Shown here in pieces: positions 31,202 through 40,254 of a stretch of DNA of 64,000 nucleotides. The stretch lies in the NCBI GenBank assembly GCA_964492485.1, contig CAZBKM010000009.1, positions 43,650 through 107,649 of the forward strand, in the 5' to 3' direction. The stretch's first letter is position 1. Each line of letters begins with the position of its first letter. The position numbers and the translations under genes were made by a program. The notes under the pieces are model-generated. The model had not been told where the DNA came from. It worked only from the letters and a program-made list of their open reading frames with translations, and did no database searches. This DNA comes from UBA5336 sp964492485 (GTDB lineage Bacteria; Pseudomonadota; Alphaproteobacteria; Caulobacterales; Hyphomonadaceae).

Positions 31202-32338
31202 ATGAACTTCGTATTGACCGAAGACCAGGAGATGCTGCGGGACACGGCGTTCAGCTTCGCCCGCGACGAACTGCCGGTGAAGCGTCTGCGTGATCTGCGC
31301 GACCAGGGTGCCAATGGCGTGGATCCGGAAGCCCGGGCCAAGCTCGCCGAGCTCGGGCTGTTCGGCGTTCTGGTGCCGGAGGCCCATGGCGGGTCCGGCT
31401 TCGGCATGGTCGGGATGGGCCAGGTGTTCGAGGCTCTGGGCCGGACCCTTGCCGCGACCCCGCTCCTGCAGACCGGCGTCATAGGTGCAAGTGCGCTGAC
31501 GCTGGCTGGCAACGAACAGCAGCAGGGCGTGTGGCTGCCGAGGATTGCATCGGGAGACGTCACCACGGCGCTGGCACTGGATGAGGGGGCCCACCACGCG
31601 CCGACGCAGATCGCAACCGAGGCCGAACGCAATGGGCAGGGCTATACGTTGAGCGGTGCGAAGCGCTACGTACCGGACGGCCATTTCGCCGACCTGTTTC
31701 TGGTTGTGGCGCGGACCTTCGGCGCACCGGGGGACCGCCACGGCCTGTCCCTGTTCCTGGTTCCACGCGACGCCGAGGGGGTGAGCGTCCAGGTGCTGAA
31801 CACCGTCGACTCCCATGGTGCCGCCCATCTGTCGCTCGACAGCGTGACCGTGCCAGACAGCCATGTGCTGGGCGTGCCCGACCAGGCGATGGACGTGATC
31901 GAGCCGGTGCTCGACCGGGCCAGCATCGCACTCGCTGCGGAGATGTTGGGCAGTGCCCAGGCCGCCTTCGACATGACCCTGGACTATCTGAACACGCGCA
32001 AGCAGTTCGGCCAGCTGATCGGCTCGTTTCAGGCGCTTCAGCACCGGGCCGCGCAGATGTTCACCGATCTTGAGCTCACCCGATCCTGCGTTGCCGCCGC
32101 CCTGTCGGCGGCTGACGAAGAGCACAATTCGCTCTCGGAATACGCCAGTCTGGCCAAGGCGCGGGCCTGCGAGACCGTGCATCTGGTCTCCAACGAGACC
32201 ATTCAGATGCATGGTGGGATCGGCATGACGGACGACCACGACGCCGGCTTCTACCTGAAGCGGGCGCGGGTCCAGGAGGCGCTCTATGGCGGTGCCAGCT
32301 ATCATCGCGACCGATACGCGCGCCTCAACGGGTTCTGA
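31202..32338 (+). CDS. acyl-CoA dehydrogenase (small-subunit-like of a pair)
   Basis: FAD-dependent family member of 378 residues. It opens with MNFVLTEDQEMLRDTAFSFA, has LAELGLFGVLVPEAHGGSG, a diverged middle domain, and ends with QFGQLIGSFQALQHRAA and QMHGGIGMTDDHDAGFYLKRA. The usual catalytic Glu region (YEGT near the C-terminus) is not apparent (EALYGGASYH), as in PimD-type partners, so the active enzyme may be a heteromer with the preceding gene product. A purine-rich AAGGGGTAGG precedes the ATG. A diverged A-C repeat starts at its stop. Confidence 0.88.
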   Translation: MNFVLTEDQEMLRDTAFSFARDELPVKRLRDLRDQGANGVDPEARAKLAELGLFGVLVPEAHGGSGFGMVGMGQVFEALGRTLAATPLLQTGVIGASALTLAGNEQQQGVWLPRIASGDVTTALALDEGAHHAPTQIATEAERNGQGYTLSGAKRYVPDGHFADLFLVVARTFGAPGDRHGLSLFLVPRDAEGVSVQVLNTVDSHGAAHLSLDSVTVPDSHVLGVPDQAMDVIEPVLDRASIALAAEMLGSAQAAFDMTLDYLNTRKQFGQLIGSFQALQHRAAQMFTDLELTRSCVAAALSAADEEHNSLSEYASLAKARACETVHLVSNETIQMHGGIGMTDDHDAGFYLKRARVQEALYGGASYHRDRYARLNGF

Positions 32339-32425
32339 TGCGTTTTCAAGCGACGTGGGAACGCCGTCTTGTCAGGAACATGGGTCTGAACCGTGCCCCA
32401 GCGCATCTGTTCGGTCCCTGATCGC
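32339..32425 (+). repeat. diverged A-C composite repeat
   Basis: CGTTTTCAAGCGACGTGGGA immediately after the dehydrogenase stop aligns to the A repeat, and GCGCATCTGTTCGGTCCCTG about 65 bases later to the C element. The linker differs. The position directly after a stop codon resembles that of other copies. Confidence 0.5.
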
Positions 32426-32469
32426 CTGGAAGGCGGTGCGCGATCACCCCACCCTGTGGAATGACCGCC

Positions 32470-32530
32470 GACAGGGGTAGGGGGCAGGCGATCCAGGTTG
32501 CTTGACCCCTGTCAGCGCGCCGTCTACCTC
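32470..32530 (+). promoter_or_regulatory. lysK promoter with an overlapping inverted repeat
   Basis: TTGACC (32502-32507) and TACCTC (32525-32530) are spaced by exactly 17 bases and lie 29 bases before the lysK ATG. An inverted repeat with perfect 9-bp arms, GACAGGGGT (32470-32478) and ACCCCTGTC (32505-32513), covers the -35 box. It may be a terminator hairpin for the upstream genes, a regulator site, or both. Confidence 0.45.
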
Positions 32531-32558
32531 CGCCCCCTACAGTGCGGAGCCCCGTCCC

Positions 32559-34154
32559 ATGTCCGACCTCGCAGCCCTTGCCCAGACCGCAAAAGCCTGG
32601 CCGTTCGAGCAGGCCCGCGCGATCCGGAAACGCCTGGAGCAGCTCGAGGCTGCCGGCACCCCGAAACAGGGGCCGGTCATCTTCGAGACGGGTTACGGTC
32701 CGTCAGGCCTGCCGCATATCGGCACGTTCGGCGAGGTGGTCCGCACAAGCATGGTGCGGCACGCATTCCGTGTACTGACGGAAAACCGCTACGAGACGCG
32801 GCTGATCTGCTTCTCCGATGACATGGACGGGATGCGGAAGATCCCCGACAATGTGCCGAACCGTGAGATGCTGGAGCCCCATCTGGGCAAGCCGCTCAGC
32901 GATGTGCCCGATCCCTTTTCCGATGCCTATCCCAGCTTCGCGCACCACAACAATGCGCGGCTGCGGGCGTTTCTGGACAGTTTCGGTTTCGACTACACGT
33001 TCCAGTCGGCCACGGAGACCTATCGCTCCGGCGGCTTCGACGCGGCGCTCAAGCGGGCCGCCGCCCACTATCAGGACATCATGGACGTGATGCTGCCGAC
33101 GCTGGGAGCCGAACGTCAGCGCACCTACAGTCCGTTCCTTCCGATCTCGCCGACCACGGGCCGGGTGCTTTATGTGCCGATGAAGCACGTCGATGCAGAT
33201 GCCGGCACCGTCACCTTCGACGACGAGGATGGTACGGAGACGACCCTGCCCGTCACCGGCGGCTATGTGAAGTTGCAGTGGAAGCCTGATTTCGGCATGC
33301 GCTGGGCCGCGCTCGGCGTCGATTTCGAGATGTTCGGCAAGGATCACCAGGCAAATGCGCCCATCTATTCCCGTATCTGCCGGATCCTTGGCGCAAGTCC
33401 GCCCGAACAGTTCGTGTACGAGCTGTTTCTGGACGAGAAGGGCGAGAAGATCTCGAAGTCGAAGGGGAACGGAATCTCGGTGGATGACTGGCTGGCCTAC
33501 GCGCCGACCGAGTCCCTGTCGCTCTTCCAGTTCCAGAAGCCACGCGCTGCCAAGCGGCTCTACTTCGATGTCATCCCCAAGGCGGTCGATGACTATCTTT
33601 CCTTCCTCTCGAAGTATCCCGACGAGCCGGTAGACAAGCAGATCGAGAACCCGGTCTGGCATATCCATACCGGCACGCCGCCAGCCGAAGAGGTTCCCGT
33701 CTCCTTCGCCCTGCTCCTCAATCTGGTCAGCGTTGCGAATGCGGAGACGCGCGACACGCTCTGGGGGTTCATCTCGCGCTATGCGCCGGGCGCCACGGCC
33801 GAGACCCATCCTCTTCTGGACCGTCTGGCGGGCTATGCCATGCGCTACTATGAGGACTTCGTGAAACCCACAAAGACCTTCCGGGCGCCGAGCATGGCGG
33901 AGCGGGCCGCGCTCCTCGATCTGGCCGCCCGCTTGAGGGCCATGCCTGCCGATGCCGATGGCGAAGCGCTGCAGACCCTGTGTTTCAGCGTCGGCAAGGA
34001 CCACGGCTACGACACCCTTCGCGACTGGTTCCGCGCCATCTACGAGATCCTGCTCGGCCAGTCGCAGGGTCCGAGGTTCGGTAGCTTCATCGCGCTGTTC
34101 GGCCGTGACGAGACGATCGACCTGATTTCGAAACGCCTTGGCGCCGCGACGTAA
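32559..34154 (+). CDS. lysK: lysyl-tRNA synthetase, class I
   Basis: Charges tRNA-Lys. The 531-residue product belongs to the archaeal-type class I enzyme that replaces the class II enzyme in many alphaproteobacteria. Motifs: GYGPSGLPHIGTFGEV with the HIGH-like HIGT, and EKISKSKGNGIS with the KMSKS-like signature, plus the C-terminal helical anticodon-binding region. The ATG at 32559 begins the conserved part; a start at 32502 lies in the promoter. The following Lrp-type gene is on the same strand after 108 bases. Confidence 0.97.
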   Translation: MSDLAALAQTAKAWPFEQARAIRKRLEQLEAAGTPKQGPVIFETGYGPSGLPHIGTFGEVVRTSMVRHAFRVLTENRYETRLICFSDDMDGMRKIPDNVPNREMLEPHLGKPLSDVPDPFSDAYPSFAHHNNARLRAFLDSFGFDYTFQSATETYRSGGFDAALKRAAAHYQDIMDVMLPTLGAERQRTYSPFLPISPTTGRVLYVPMKHVDADAGTVTFDDEDGTETTLPVTGGYVKLQWKPDFGMRWAALGVDFEMFGKDHQANAPIYSRICRILGASPPEQFVYELFLDEKGEKISKSKGNGISVDDWLAYAPTESLSLFQFQKPRAAKRLYFDVIPKAVDDYLSFLSKYPDEPVDKQIENPVWHIHTGTPPAEEVPVSFALLLNLVSVANAETRDTLWGFISRYAPGATAETHPLLDRLAGYAMRYYEDFVKPTKTFRAPSMAERAALLDLAARLRAMPADADGEALQTLCFSVGKDHGYDTLRDWFRAIYEILLGQSQGPRFGSFIALFGRDETIDLISKRLGAAT

Positions 34155-34262
34155 TCCTGCCCTGAAGCACAGGTCGGATTTAAAAAATCCTTGCGTTGCC
34201 CGTATGCATTCGGCAAGTTCCGGCACGTCCATGCCGGTCAAACCATAAACGAGAAAAAATTC

Positions 34263-34742
34263 TTGCCCCAGTCCCTCGACGAAATCGATACGCGCATTCT
34301 TGAGTATATCCAGAATGACGCCTCGCTCTCGGTAGCCGATATTGCCGAGCGTGTGGGTCTGTCTTCCTCACCCTGCTGGCGACGGATCAAGCGCCTCGAG
34401 GAGACCGGCATCATCACCCGGCGGGTGACTCTGCTCGACACCCAGAAGCTGGGGCTCGACTTCGAGGTGATCGCCAATGTGAAGCTCGCCCTGCCCAGTC
34501 GCGACAATCTCGAGGCGTTCGAGAGCCTGGTTCAGGGCTGGCCTGAAGTGGTCGATTGCGTGACCGTGACCGGCGCGGTCGATTACATCGTCCATATCAT
34601 GACGACCGACATGCACGCCTATGACGACTTCCTGCGCGACAAGTTGCTCGGGTCCGGACTCGTATCGGACGTGCAATCGCGGATCATCGTTCGCGTTGCA
34701 AAGCGCACGACCGCCATCCCTCTATCGCTCCTGAAGGCTTAA
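34263..34742 (+). CDS. Lrp/AsnC family transcriptional regulator
   Basis: The 159-residue product has the N-terminal HTH of the family (LDEIDTRILEYIQNDASLSVADIAERVGLSSSPCWRRIKRLEETGII) and a C-terminal RAM ligand-binding domain with VTGAVDYIVHIMTTDMHAYDDFL. The start is probably TTG 34263, giving MPQSLDEIDTRI; no ATG is available in frame and a longer reading from 34191 crosses inverted repeats. Ligand is probably an amino acid. A hairpin CCGGCA/TGCCGG (34220-34237) and the AT-rich repeat GGATTTAAAAAATCC (34176-34190) lie upstream and may be its own control region. Confidence 0.85.
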   Translation: MPQSLDEIDTRILEYIQNDASLSVADIAERVGLSSSPCWRRIKRLEETGIITRRVTLLDTQKLGLDFEVIANVKLALPSRDNLEAFESLVQGWPEVVDCVTVTGAVDYIVHIMTTDMHAYDDFLRDKLLGSGLVSDVQSRIIVRVAKRTTAIPLSLLKA

Positions 34743-34885
34743 TCTGGCGCGGGAGCCGGCGGGCCGGCCTCGTCGCCCCCCGACCGAAGCGGTGCCGTGA
34801 CGCACCCGCGCATCCTGCAAACCTTCATAGCCAGTGAAGAGCCGCAAGGGTCTTGTCTCGGGGCCGGCTCGTGGCATGAAACGAC

Positions 34886-35395
34886 TCATCGTAGCCACGC
34901 CGCGTACTCGGGATGGGTGTCCTTCATGTCTTCGAACAGCCAGACCATCCGGTCCACGAACCACATCTTGCCAAGGTAGATGAAGGCCGCGCCAAGCAGC
35001 GTTGGCCAGATCGCGAGCGTGTAAAGCCCCCACAACAGAAACGGCAGTCCCAGCGCAGAGACGGCGGTCAGCAGATGCGGGGCGAGGCGGTGGCGGGCCG
35101 GAATGGGGGTGGCCTTCCGATTCAGCCATATCCGTTCACCGAAAACGGCTTTCGCGCCCCAATTGTCGGTGTGTCTCGGCACGGGTGCCATGCGCGGATT
35201 GACCCAGATGAACCCCAGCACCGCCGCAAGCGCCAGAAGCCACCATCCGCCGATCCAGACCCGCGACCAGACGGCCAGGATCAGGAGTGGCAGTCCCAGA
35301 AGCACGCGCGTCCAGACACTGAGCGGATGGGCGTGTCGCGCCCAAGCGGTCTCGTCCATGAACATCAGTCGTTCGGCGAGCCGGAAGATATCCAT
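34886..35395 (-). CDS. DUF6653-like membrane protein
   Basis: The 169-residue product has an N-terminal FMDETAWARHAHPLSVWTRV, four hydrophobic segments in two pairs (about residues 27-65 and 108-145), NPRMAPVPRHTDNWGAKAVFGERIWLNR in between and a C-terminal FEDMKDTHPEYAAW. I associate this pattern with DUF6653, a membrane family of unknown function. The ATG at 35395 begins the conserved part. The gap of 143 bases from the Lrp stop has no gene. Confidence 0.75.
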   Translation of the reverse strand: MDIFRLAERLMFMDETAWARHAHPLSVWTRVLLGLPLLILAVWSRVWIGGWWLLALAAVLGFIWVNPRMAPVPRHTDNWGAKAVFGERIWLNRKATPIPARHRLAPHLLTAVSALGLPFLLWGLYTLAIWPTLLGAAFIYLGKMWFVDRMVWLFEDMKDTHPEYAAWLR

Positions 35396-35484
35396 CGCAG
35401 GGCGTCCTGAAGATGAAAGGCGGGGGCAAATGCCGGAACACACCATTGCCGGTTTGCCGTGATTGGCGGAAACGGCTGCCGATT

Positions 35485-36612
35485 TCAACGCTCGGGGTCA
35501 GCTCCGCGCCGGCGAGCGCCGCCTGCGGTCTGCTCATCCGTCCGGGTTGCGGTCCCCGGCGCGGCGTTCACCCAGCGCGCATGCGGATCGGCGTCGGCCA
35601 GGTGCTGCCAGGTCTTCCCGGGCCAGGTGATCATGTCGACACGGTAGCCCTGGCCTTCTGCGCCAAAGGTCGCGTCATGCTCGAACCTGATCCAGGCCAG
35701 GCGATGGCCGGTATCCGCGCGGGCGCCCGCTGCTTCGATCGCGGCCTTGGCGGCGGTGGCCGTCGTGGCGTCGAAATACTGCCAGGCGATGGAATGGTAA
35801 ACCACTGTCGTGCCAGTCCGCAGCGGTGGCGAGAGCGCGTCTGACAGCCAGCTCGCGGCTGAGGCCCGGTCGACCCGGGTTTCCTGGGCCATGGCAAGGG
35901 CGATGGCGCGGCGGACCCTGTCAAGACGCTCCGGCTGATCCGGCCACACATAGGCCAGGAGCCGCAGGCGGTTTGCCGGGCGGCGCACATCGAGGGGATT
36001 CAGATCGCAGCCCCGACGCGTGCCGACAGAGACCGTGGCGGCGCCGGGCGGGGCAGGCCCGGTCCAATCGGTGTCGAGCACCGGTGCGCCTGCCACACCG
36101 GTACGTTGCCAGGCATCGCAACGATAGGTGAACCGGTCCCAGTTCAGATTGAGCCCCGCGCTCGCCCCCAGCTCCAGGGTGTGCAGCGGTCCGGGCTCGT
36201 CAAGGGCGCCGAACCCGGCCATCAGCGCGATCGATCGCCGGGTCTCGTTCGTCTGGGGTGCGCTCTTCAGGAACTTCGCCGCCCAGCCTTCATGGGTACT
36301 CAATGCGGAAAGTGCCTGGGGCACAACCCGATCCACGCGCCAGTCGGGGTCCTGTTCCGGATAGGTGGCTTCCAGCGCCGGCGCCCGCCCGGTGAGGACC
36401 AGGGCATGCAGGGCACCGGTCACGCGCAGGGGCACGGCCTGGACGGGTTCGGGGCGCGGGAAAGCCGACAGCAACCGGTCGAGCGCTCCGCCGCCGCCGA
36501 TCTCCTCTGCCAGCCCGCGCAGCAATTGTGCCGTAAAGGGTGAGCCCAGCCGGTCAGCCCAGGTGGACTGGCTGCGGAAACTCTCGGCATGGGCTTGCAG
36601 AGCCGGGGACAT
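35485..36612 (-). CDS. DUF2332 domain-containing protein
   Basis: The 375-residue product matches DUF2332: LQAHAESFRSQS at the N-terminus, FLKSAPQTNETRRSIALMAG in the middle, LELGASAGLNLNWDRF (a SAM-binding-like GASAG loop) and a C-terminal TGHRLAWIRFEHD with ITWPGKTWQHLADADPHARWV. The fold looks methyltransferase-like, but no activity is known. Its ATG (36612) overlaps an alternative ATG of the divergent alkB gene. Confidence 0.85.
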   Translation of the reverse strand: MSPALQAHAESFRSQSTWADRLGSPFTAQLLRGLAEEIGGGGALDRLLSAFPRPEPVQAVPLRVTGALHALVLTGRAPALEATYPEQDPDWRVDRVVPQALSALSTHEGWAAKFLKSAPQTNETRRSIALMAGFGALDEPGPLHTLELGASAGLNLNWDRFTYRCDAWQRTGVAGAPVLDTDWTGPAPPGAATVSVGTRRGCDLNPLDVRRPANRLRLLAYVWPDQPERLDRVRRAIALAMAQETRVDRASAASWLSDALSPPLRTGTTVVYHSIAWQYFDATTATAAKAAIEAAGARADTGHRLAWIRFEHDATFGAEGQGYRVDMITWPGKTWQHLADADPHARWVNAAPGTATRTDEQTAGGARRRGADPER

Positions 36613-36631
36613 GGCGAGAGGCTTTGCCGCT

Positions 36632-37294
36632 ATGGAGACGACAGGTCAAATCGCACGCCGCAAGGATCTCGGTGATGGGGCCTGGCTGTGGTCCGGCGCT
36701 TTGCCGCTAGAGGCCCAGTCGCACCTGGCCGCCCTGTTGCAGGATCAGGCGGACGCGGCGGGCTGGCTGTCGCCGGTGACGCCCGGCGGCAGGCCGTTCT
36801 CGGTCAGGCAGATGAATTTCGGCTCCCTGGGGTGGGTGTCGGACTCTGGCGGCTATCGCTATCAGGCCACCCATCCCGTCACCGGTTCCGTCTGGCCGTC
36901 GATCCCGGAGGCGGCTCTGGCACTTTGGCGCACCGCCCTGCCACGCGCGCCGGAGCCTGAATGCGCACTTCTCAACCTCTATGGCGAGGCGGCCCGGATG
37001 GGACTGCACGTCGATTCGGACGAGGACGACCGTGCCACGCCGATTCTGACCCTGTCCCTGGGCTGGCCGGCCCGGTTCCGGCTCGGCGGAATGCGCCGGG
37101 GCGCCCCGACGCGGAGCGTACGCCTGGCCAGCGGCGATCTCCTGGTCATGGCCGGAGCCAGCCGAAACGCCTTTCATGGGATCGACCGGATCTACCCGCC
37201 CGACCTCACCGACCCCAATCCCGGCCTAGACGGGCGGATGAGTCTGACGCTCAGGCGGGTCACCCGCCCTGGCGAAGGACGATCACACGGCTAG
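36632..37294 (+). CDS. alkB: AlkB-type 2-oxoglutarate/Fe(II) dioxygenase
   Basis: Repairs alkylated bases (1-methyladenine, 3-methylcytosine) by oxidative demethylation. The 220-residue product has the substrate region MNFGSLGWVSDSGGYRY, the iron ligands in NLYGEAARMGLHVDSDE (HxD), a distal His in AFHGIDRI and the cosubstrate motif RMSLTLRRV (RxxxTxR). An ATG at 36611 is an alternative start that adds seven residues and overlaps the divergent DUF2332 start. Unlike E. coli it is not beside ada. Confidence 0.88.
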   Translation: METTGQIARRKDLGDGAWLWSGALPLEAQSHLAALLQDQADAAGWLSPVTPGGRPFSVRQMNFGSLGWVSDSGGYRYQATHPVTGSVWPSIPEAALALWRTALPRAPEPECALLNLYGEAARMGLHVDSDEDDRATPILTLSLGWPARFRLGGMRRGAPTRSVRLASGDLLVMAGASRNAFHGIDRIYPPDLTDPNPGLDGRMSLTLRRVTRPGEGRSHG

Positions 37295-37368
37295 CACATC
37301 TCCCGGTCGATCAGGGTCAGTGAATGCGAACCGGTCTTCGCGCTGCCTGAAAGCGCGTCAGAAAACCC
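37294..37368 (-). repeat. diverged C-A composite repeat (reverse)
   Basis: Between alkB and cysH the sequence CACATCTCCCGGTCGATCAG, GGTCAGTGAATGCGAACCGG and CTGAAAGCGCGTCA loosely follows the reverse C-A order seen at 13486-13587, with a shortened linker. It is poorly conserved. Confidence 0.35.
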
Positions 37369-38101
37369 GCGGGCGTTCGGTCTTGTCGACATGAAGACCG
37401 CATTCGGTCTTGTCCATACCCGCCCAGCGGCCCGACCGAATGTCGCTGGGATCCTCGGCCGGTCGGGTACAGGGCCAGCAGCCTATGGACGGATAGCCCT
37501 GGGCGACGAGCGGGTGCCGGGGAAGGTTACGGAGCTCGAAGAAGCGGTCCACATCCGCCTGGGTCCAGTTGGCCAGTGGGTTCACCTTGTAGCGGCCGTC
37601 GGCATGTTCGAACACAGGCAAGGTCATTCGCGAACCGCCATGGAAGCGCTTGCGGCCGGTAATCCATGCCTCGAAGCCGTGCAGGGCCGGCGCGAGCGGG
37701 CGCACCTTGCGAAGCTCGCAGCAGGCATCGGGATCGCGTCGCCAGAGGTCGTTGCGCGGGTCGAGCACCTGCCGTTCCGCCGCGTCCGGGGTGATATTGC
37801 GGACATCGGTTAGGCCGAGGCGTTCGATCAGCGTATCGCGATAGTCCAGGGTCTGCGGGAAGTGCATGCCGGTTTCGAGGAACACGATCGGCATGTCGGG
37901 CGCCACATCGGCGATCAGGGACAGCATCACCGCGCTCTCGGCCCCGAAGCTCGACACATAGGTCAGCTTGCCCGGCCATTCCCGCAGCAAGGCGACACGC
38001 AGAACGGTCTGGGCCGAGGCTGCCCGCAATTCGCGGTTCAGCCGGTCCAGGCGATCAGCCGGCGCCTCGGCGTCGCGCACAAGCGTGTCAGCATAGGGCA
38101 T
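37358..38101 (-). CDS. cysH: adenylyl-sulfate reductase (APS-type CysH)
   Basis: Reduces activated sulfate to sulfite with thioredoxin or glutathione. The 247-residue product has the PP-loop-like SSFGAESAVML, ETGMHFPQT, and four cysteines that bind 4Fe-4S in assimilatory APS reductases: DACCELRKVRPL and SIGCWPCTRP. The catalytic Cys is in KTECGLHV close to the C-terminus. The iron-sulfur cysteines mean that APS rather than PAPS is the likely substrate. It is the last gene of the cys operon, four bases after the DUF934 gene. Confidence 0.95.
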   Translation of the reverse strand: MPYADTLVRDAEAPADRLDRLNRELRAASAQTVLRVALLREWPGKLTYVSSFGAESAVMLSLIADVAPDMPIVFLETGMHFPQTLDYRDTLIERLGLTDVRNITPDAAERQVLDPRNDLWRRDPDACCELRKVRPLAPALHGFEAWITGRKRFHGGSRMTLPVFEHADGRYKVNPLANWTQADVDRFFELRNLPRHPLVAQGYPSIGCWPCTRPAEDPSDIRSGRWAGMDKTECGLHVDKTERPRVF

Positions 38102-38105
38102 ACGG

Positions 38106-38609
38106 CTAGCGGTCCGTCTGGCTGGCCCCGTCGTGGCGCGCGGCGAAGATCGTACGCGCCCCGTCGGCGGCGGGTTGGTAATAGGCGCTGAATTCGTTCA
38201 ACGCCGCCTGTAGGGTAGGTAGATCGGCTCGCTCGGTCTCGAAAGCGTCGAACCCTGAACGGTGCATGTAGAGAATCTGATCGCGCAGCACATGCCCAAT
38301 CGCGCGAAGCTCCCCGCGATAGCCCATGCGCCGCCGAAGGAGCTGGGCCTGGCTGTAGCCGCGCCCGTCGGTGTACTTGGGAAAGGTGATGGTTATGAGC
38401 GACAGGCGGTCCAGATGCGGTTCCAGCGGTGTGGGATCGTCCTCGGGCTCGAGCCGAACCCCGGCAGCGGTGTTTCGGGTCAGTAGCCGGTCGGGCGCCT
38501 GGAGAAACCGCGCCAGCGGCACCGTGACCGGGCCGTCGGGCAGGTCTTCCTCGGCGCCGGCATGGGTGTAGGCGTCCTCATGGACAGCACCGTCCTTAAT
38601 CAGCGGCAT
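38106..38609 (-). CDS. DUF934 sulfite-reduction associated protein
   Basis: The 167-residue product matches DUF934, a family almost always found between cysI and cysH in proteobacteria. It shows VPLARFLQ, LEPHLDRLSLITITFPKYTDGRGYSQAQLLRRR and LRAIGHVLRDQILYMHRSGFDAFE. A role in delivering electrons or substrate to sulfite reductase has been suggested but not shown. Its ATG lies inside the cysI 3' end (14-base overlap, 38596-38609), so translation is probably coupled. Confidence 0.88.
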   Translation of the reverse strand: MPLIKDGAVHEDAYTHAGAEEDLPDGPVTVPLARFLQAPDRLLTRNTAAGVRLEPEDDPTPLEPHLDRLSLITITFPKYTDGRGYSQAQLLRRRMGYRGELRAIGHVLRDQILYMHRSGFDAFETERADLPTLQAALNEFSAYYQPAADGARTIFAARHDGASQTDR

Positions 38610-40254
38610 AGATGGCCTCCTTGAACGGATCGTGTCCGGTCCGTTCCAGCACGTCGATGAAGCGCTCCTGGCGGTCGGTACGAAGTTCGCGGTAGCGCTG
38701 GACGATACGCTTGAGCGCTCTGGGCACCTCGTCGGCCGCCAACCCCTTGCCTGCGATGTCGCCGATGGTCGCCTTCTCGTCGGCCCGGCCACCGAGCGTG
38801 ATCTGGTAGACTTCCTCGCCTTTCTTGTCGACGCCCAGAATGCCGACATGACCGACATGGTGATGGCCACAGGCATTGATGCACCCCGAGATGTTGATGT
38901 GTAGCTGGCCGATGTCGGCTTCGTCCTCGGGGTCCGAGAACGCCGCCTGGATTGCCTGGCTGACCGGGATCGACCGCGCATTGGCCAGGTTGCAGTAGTC
39001 GAGCCCCGGGCAGCAGATGATGTCGGAGATCAGGCTCTCATTCGCCGTGGCCAGTCCGGCATCCGCCAGCGCCGCGTGGACCGCCGGAACATCGTCGAGC
39101 GCCACGTGCGGAAGCACAAGGTTCTGGGCGTGGGTCACCCGGATGTCGTCGAAACCATAGCGCTCCCCCAGATCTGCCACGAGTTCCATCTGGCGGTCGG
39201 TGGCGTCACCGGGCGCGATGCCATGGGGCTTCAGCGAGACGGTCACCGATGTATAGCCCGGCACCTTGTGGGGGTGGAGATTTGCCCTCGCCCAACGGTC
39301 AAGCGCAGGGTCGGCCCGCCTGGCCGCCTCCAGCACCTCGGACTTTTCAGGCAGGTCGGCAAAGGGCGGAGGCGCAAAATAGGCATGAATGCGGTCGATC
39401 TCCGCCTGGGGCAGGTCGATCTTCTCATGGGGGCGCTGGGCGGCATACTCCGCCTCGACCTCGTCTATGAACGCCTCGGGTCCGAGCTCGTTGACGAGGA
39501 TCTTGATGCGCGCCTTGAATTTGTTGTCCCGCCTGCCATGGCGGTTGTAGACGCGCATGATCGCCTCGAGATAGTCGAGCAGCGCGGCTTCGGGTACGAA
39601 GTCACGCACCTTCGCGGCAATGTGGGGCGTGCGGCCCTGGCCGCCGCCCACATGGACCTCGAACCCGGTCTCGCCATCGCGCGAGCGCAGTCGCAGGCCG
39701 ATGTCGTGGACCTTTATCGCCGCGCGGTCATGTTCTGCCGCCGTGACCGCAATCTTGAACTTGCGTGGCAGATAGGCGAATTCCGGGTGGAATGTGGACC
39801 ACTGGCGTATGATCTCGCACCAGGGGCGCGGGTCCGTCAGCTCGTCCCCGGCCGCCCCGGCGAAGTGATCCGAGGTCACGTTGCGGATGCAGTTGCCGGA
39901 GGTCTGGATGGCGTGCATTTCGACGTCGGCCAACCGGTCCAGCACCTCGGGAATGTCCTTCAGGGCGACCCAGTTGAACTGGATGTTCTGGCGCGTGGTG
40001 AAATGGCCGTAGCCGCGATCATAGGTCCGCGCGATCTCGGCCAGGCGGCGAAGCTTGCGGGCGTCAAGCTGACCATAGGGAATGGCCACGCGCAGCATGT
40101 AGGCATGGAGTTGCAGATAGACACCGTTCTGCAGGCGCAGGGGCTTGAACTCGTCTTCCTTGAGCTCGCCCGACAGACGCCTGGCCACCTGGTCACGGAA
40201 CTGCGCCACCCGGTCCTTCACGACGCGGGCGTCGAATTCGTCATAGCGATACAT
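38596..40254 (-). CDS. cysI: sulfite/nitrite reductase, siroheme 4Fe-4S protein
   Basis: Reduces sulfite to sulfide with six electrons. The 552-residue product has two ferredoxin-like repeats, GHFTTRQNIQFNWV, and the siroheme/4Fe-4S cysteine set in two clusters, CCPGLDYCNLA and ISGCINACGHHHVGHVGILG. No flavoprotein cysJ lies next to it, so electrons probably come from ferredoxin or the nearby Fpr. The start shares one base with the glutathione transferase stop (TGATG) and the 3' end overlaps the DUF934 gene. Confidence 0.95.
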   Translation of the reverse strand: MYRYDEFDARVVKDRVAQFRDQVARRLSGELKEDEFKPLRLQNGVYLQLHAYMLRVAIPYGQLDARKLRRLAEIARTYDRGYGHFTTRQNIQFNWVALKDIPEVLDRLADVEMHAIQTSGNCIRNVTSDHFAGAAGDELTDPRPWCEIIRQWSTFHPEFAYLPRKFKIAVTAAEHDRAAIKVHDIGLRLRSRDGETGFEVHVGGGQGRTPHIAAKVRDFVPEAALLDYLEAIMRVYNRHGRRDNKFKARIKILVNELGPEAFIDEVEAEYAAQRPHEKIDLPQAEIDRIHAYFAPPPFADLPEKSEVLEAARRADPALDRWARANLHPHKVPGYTSVTVSLKPHGIAPGDATDRQMELVADLGERYGFDDIRVTHAQNLVLPHVALDDVPAVHAALADAGLATANESLISDIICCPGLDYCNLANARSIPVSQAIQAAFSDPEDEADIGQLHINISGCINACGHHHVGHVGILGVDKKGEEVYQITLGGRADEKATIGDIAGKGLAADEVPRALKRIVQRYRELRTDRQERFIDVLERTGHDPFKEAIYAAD

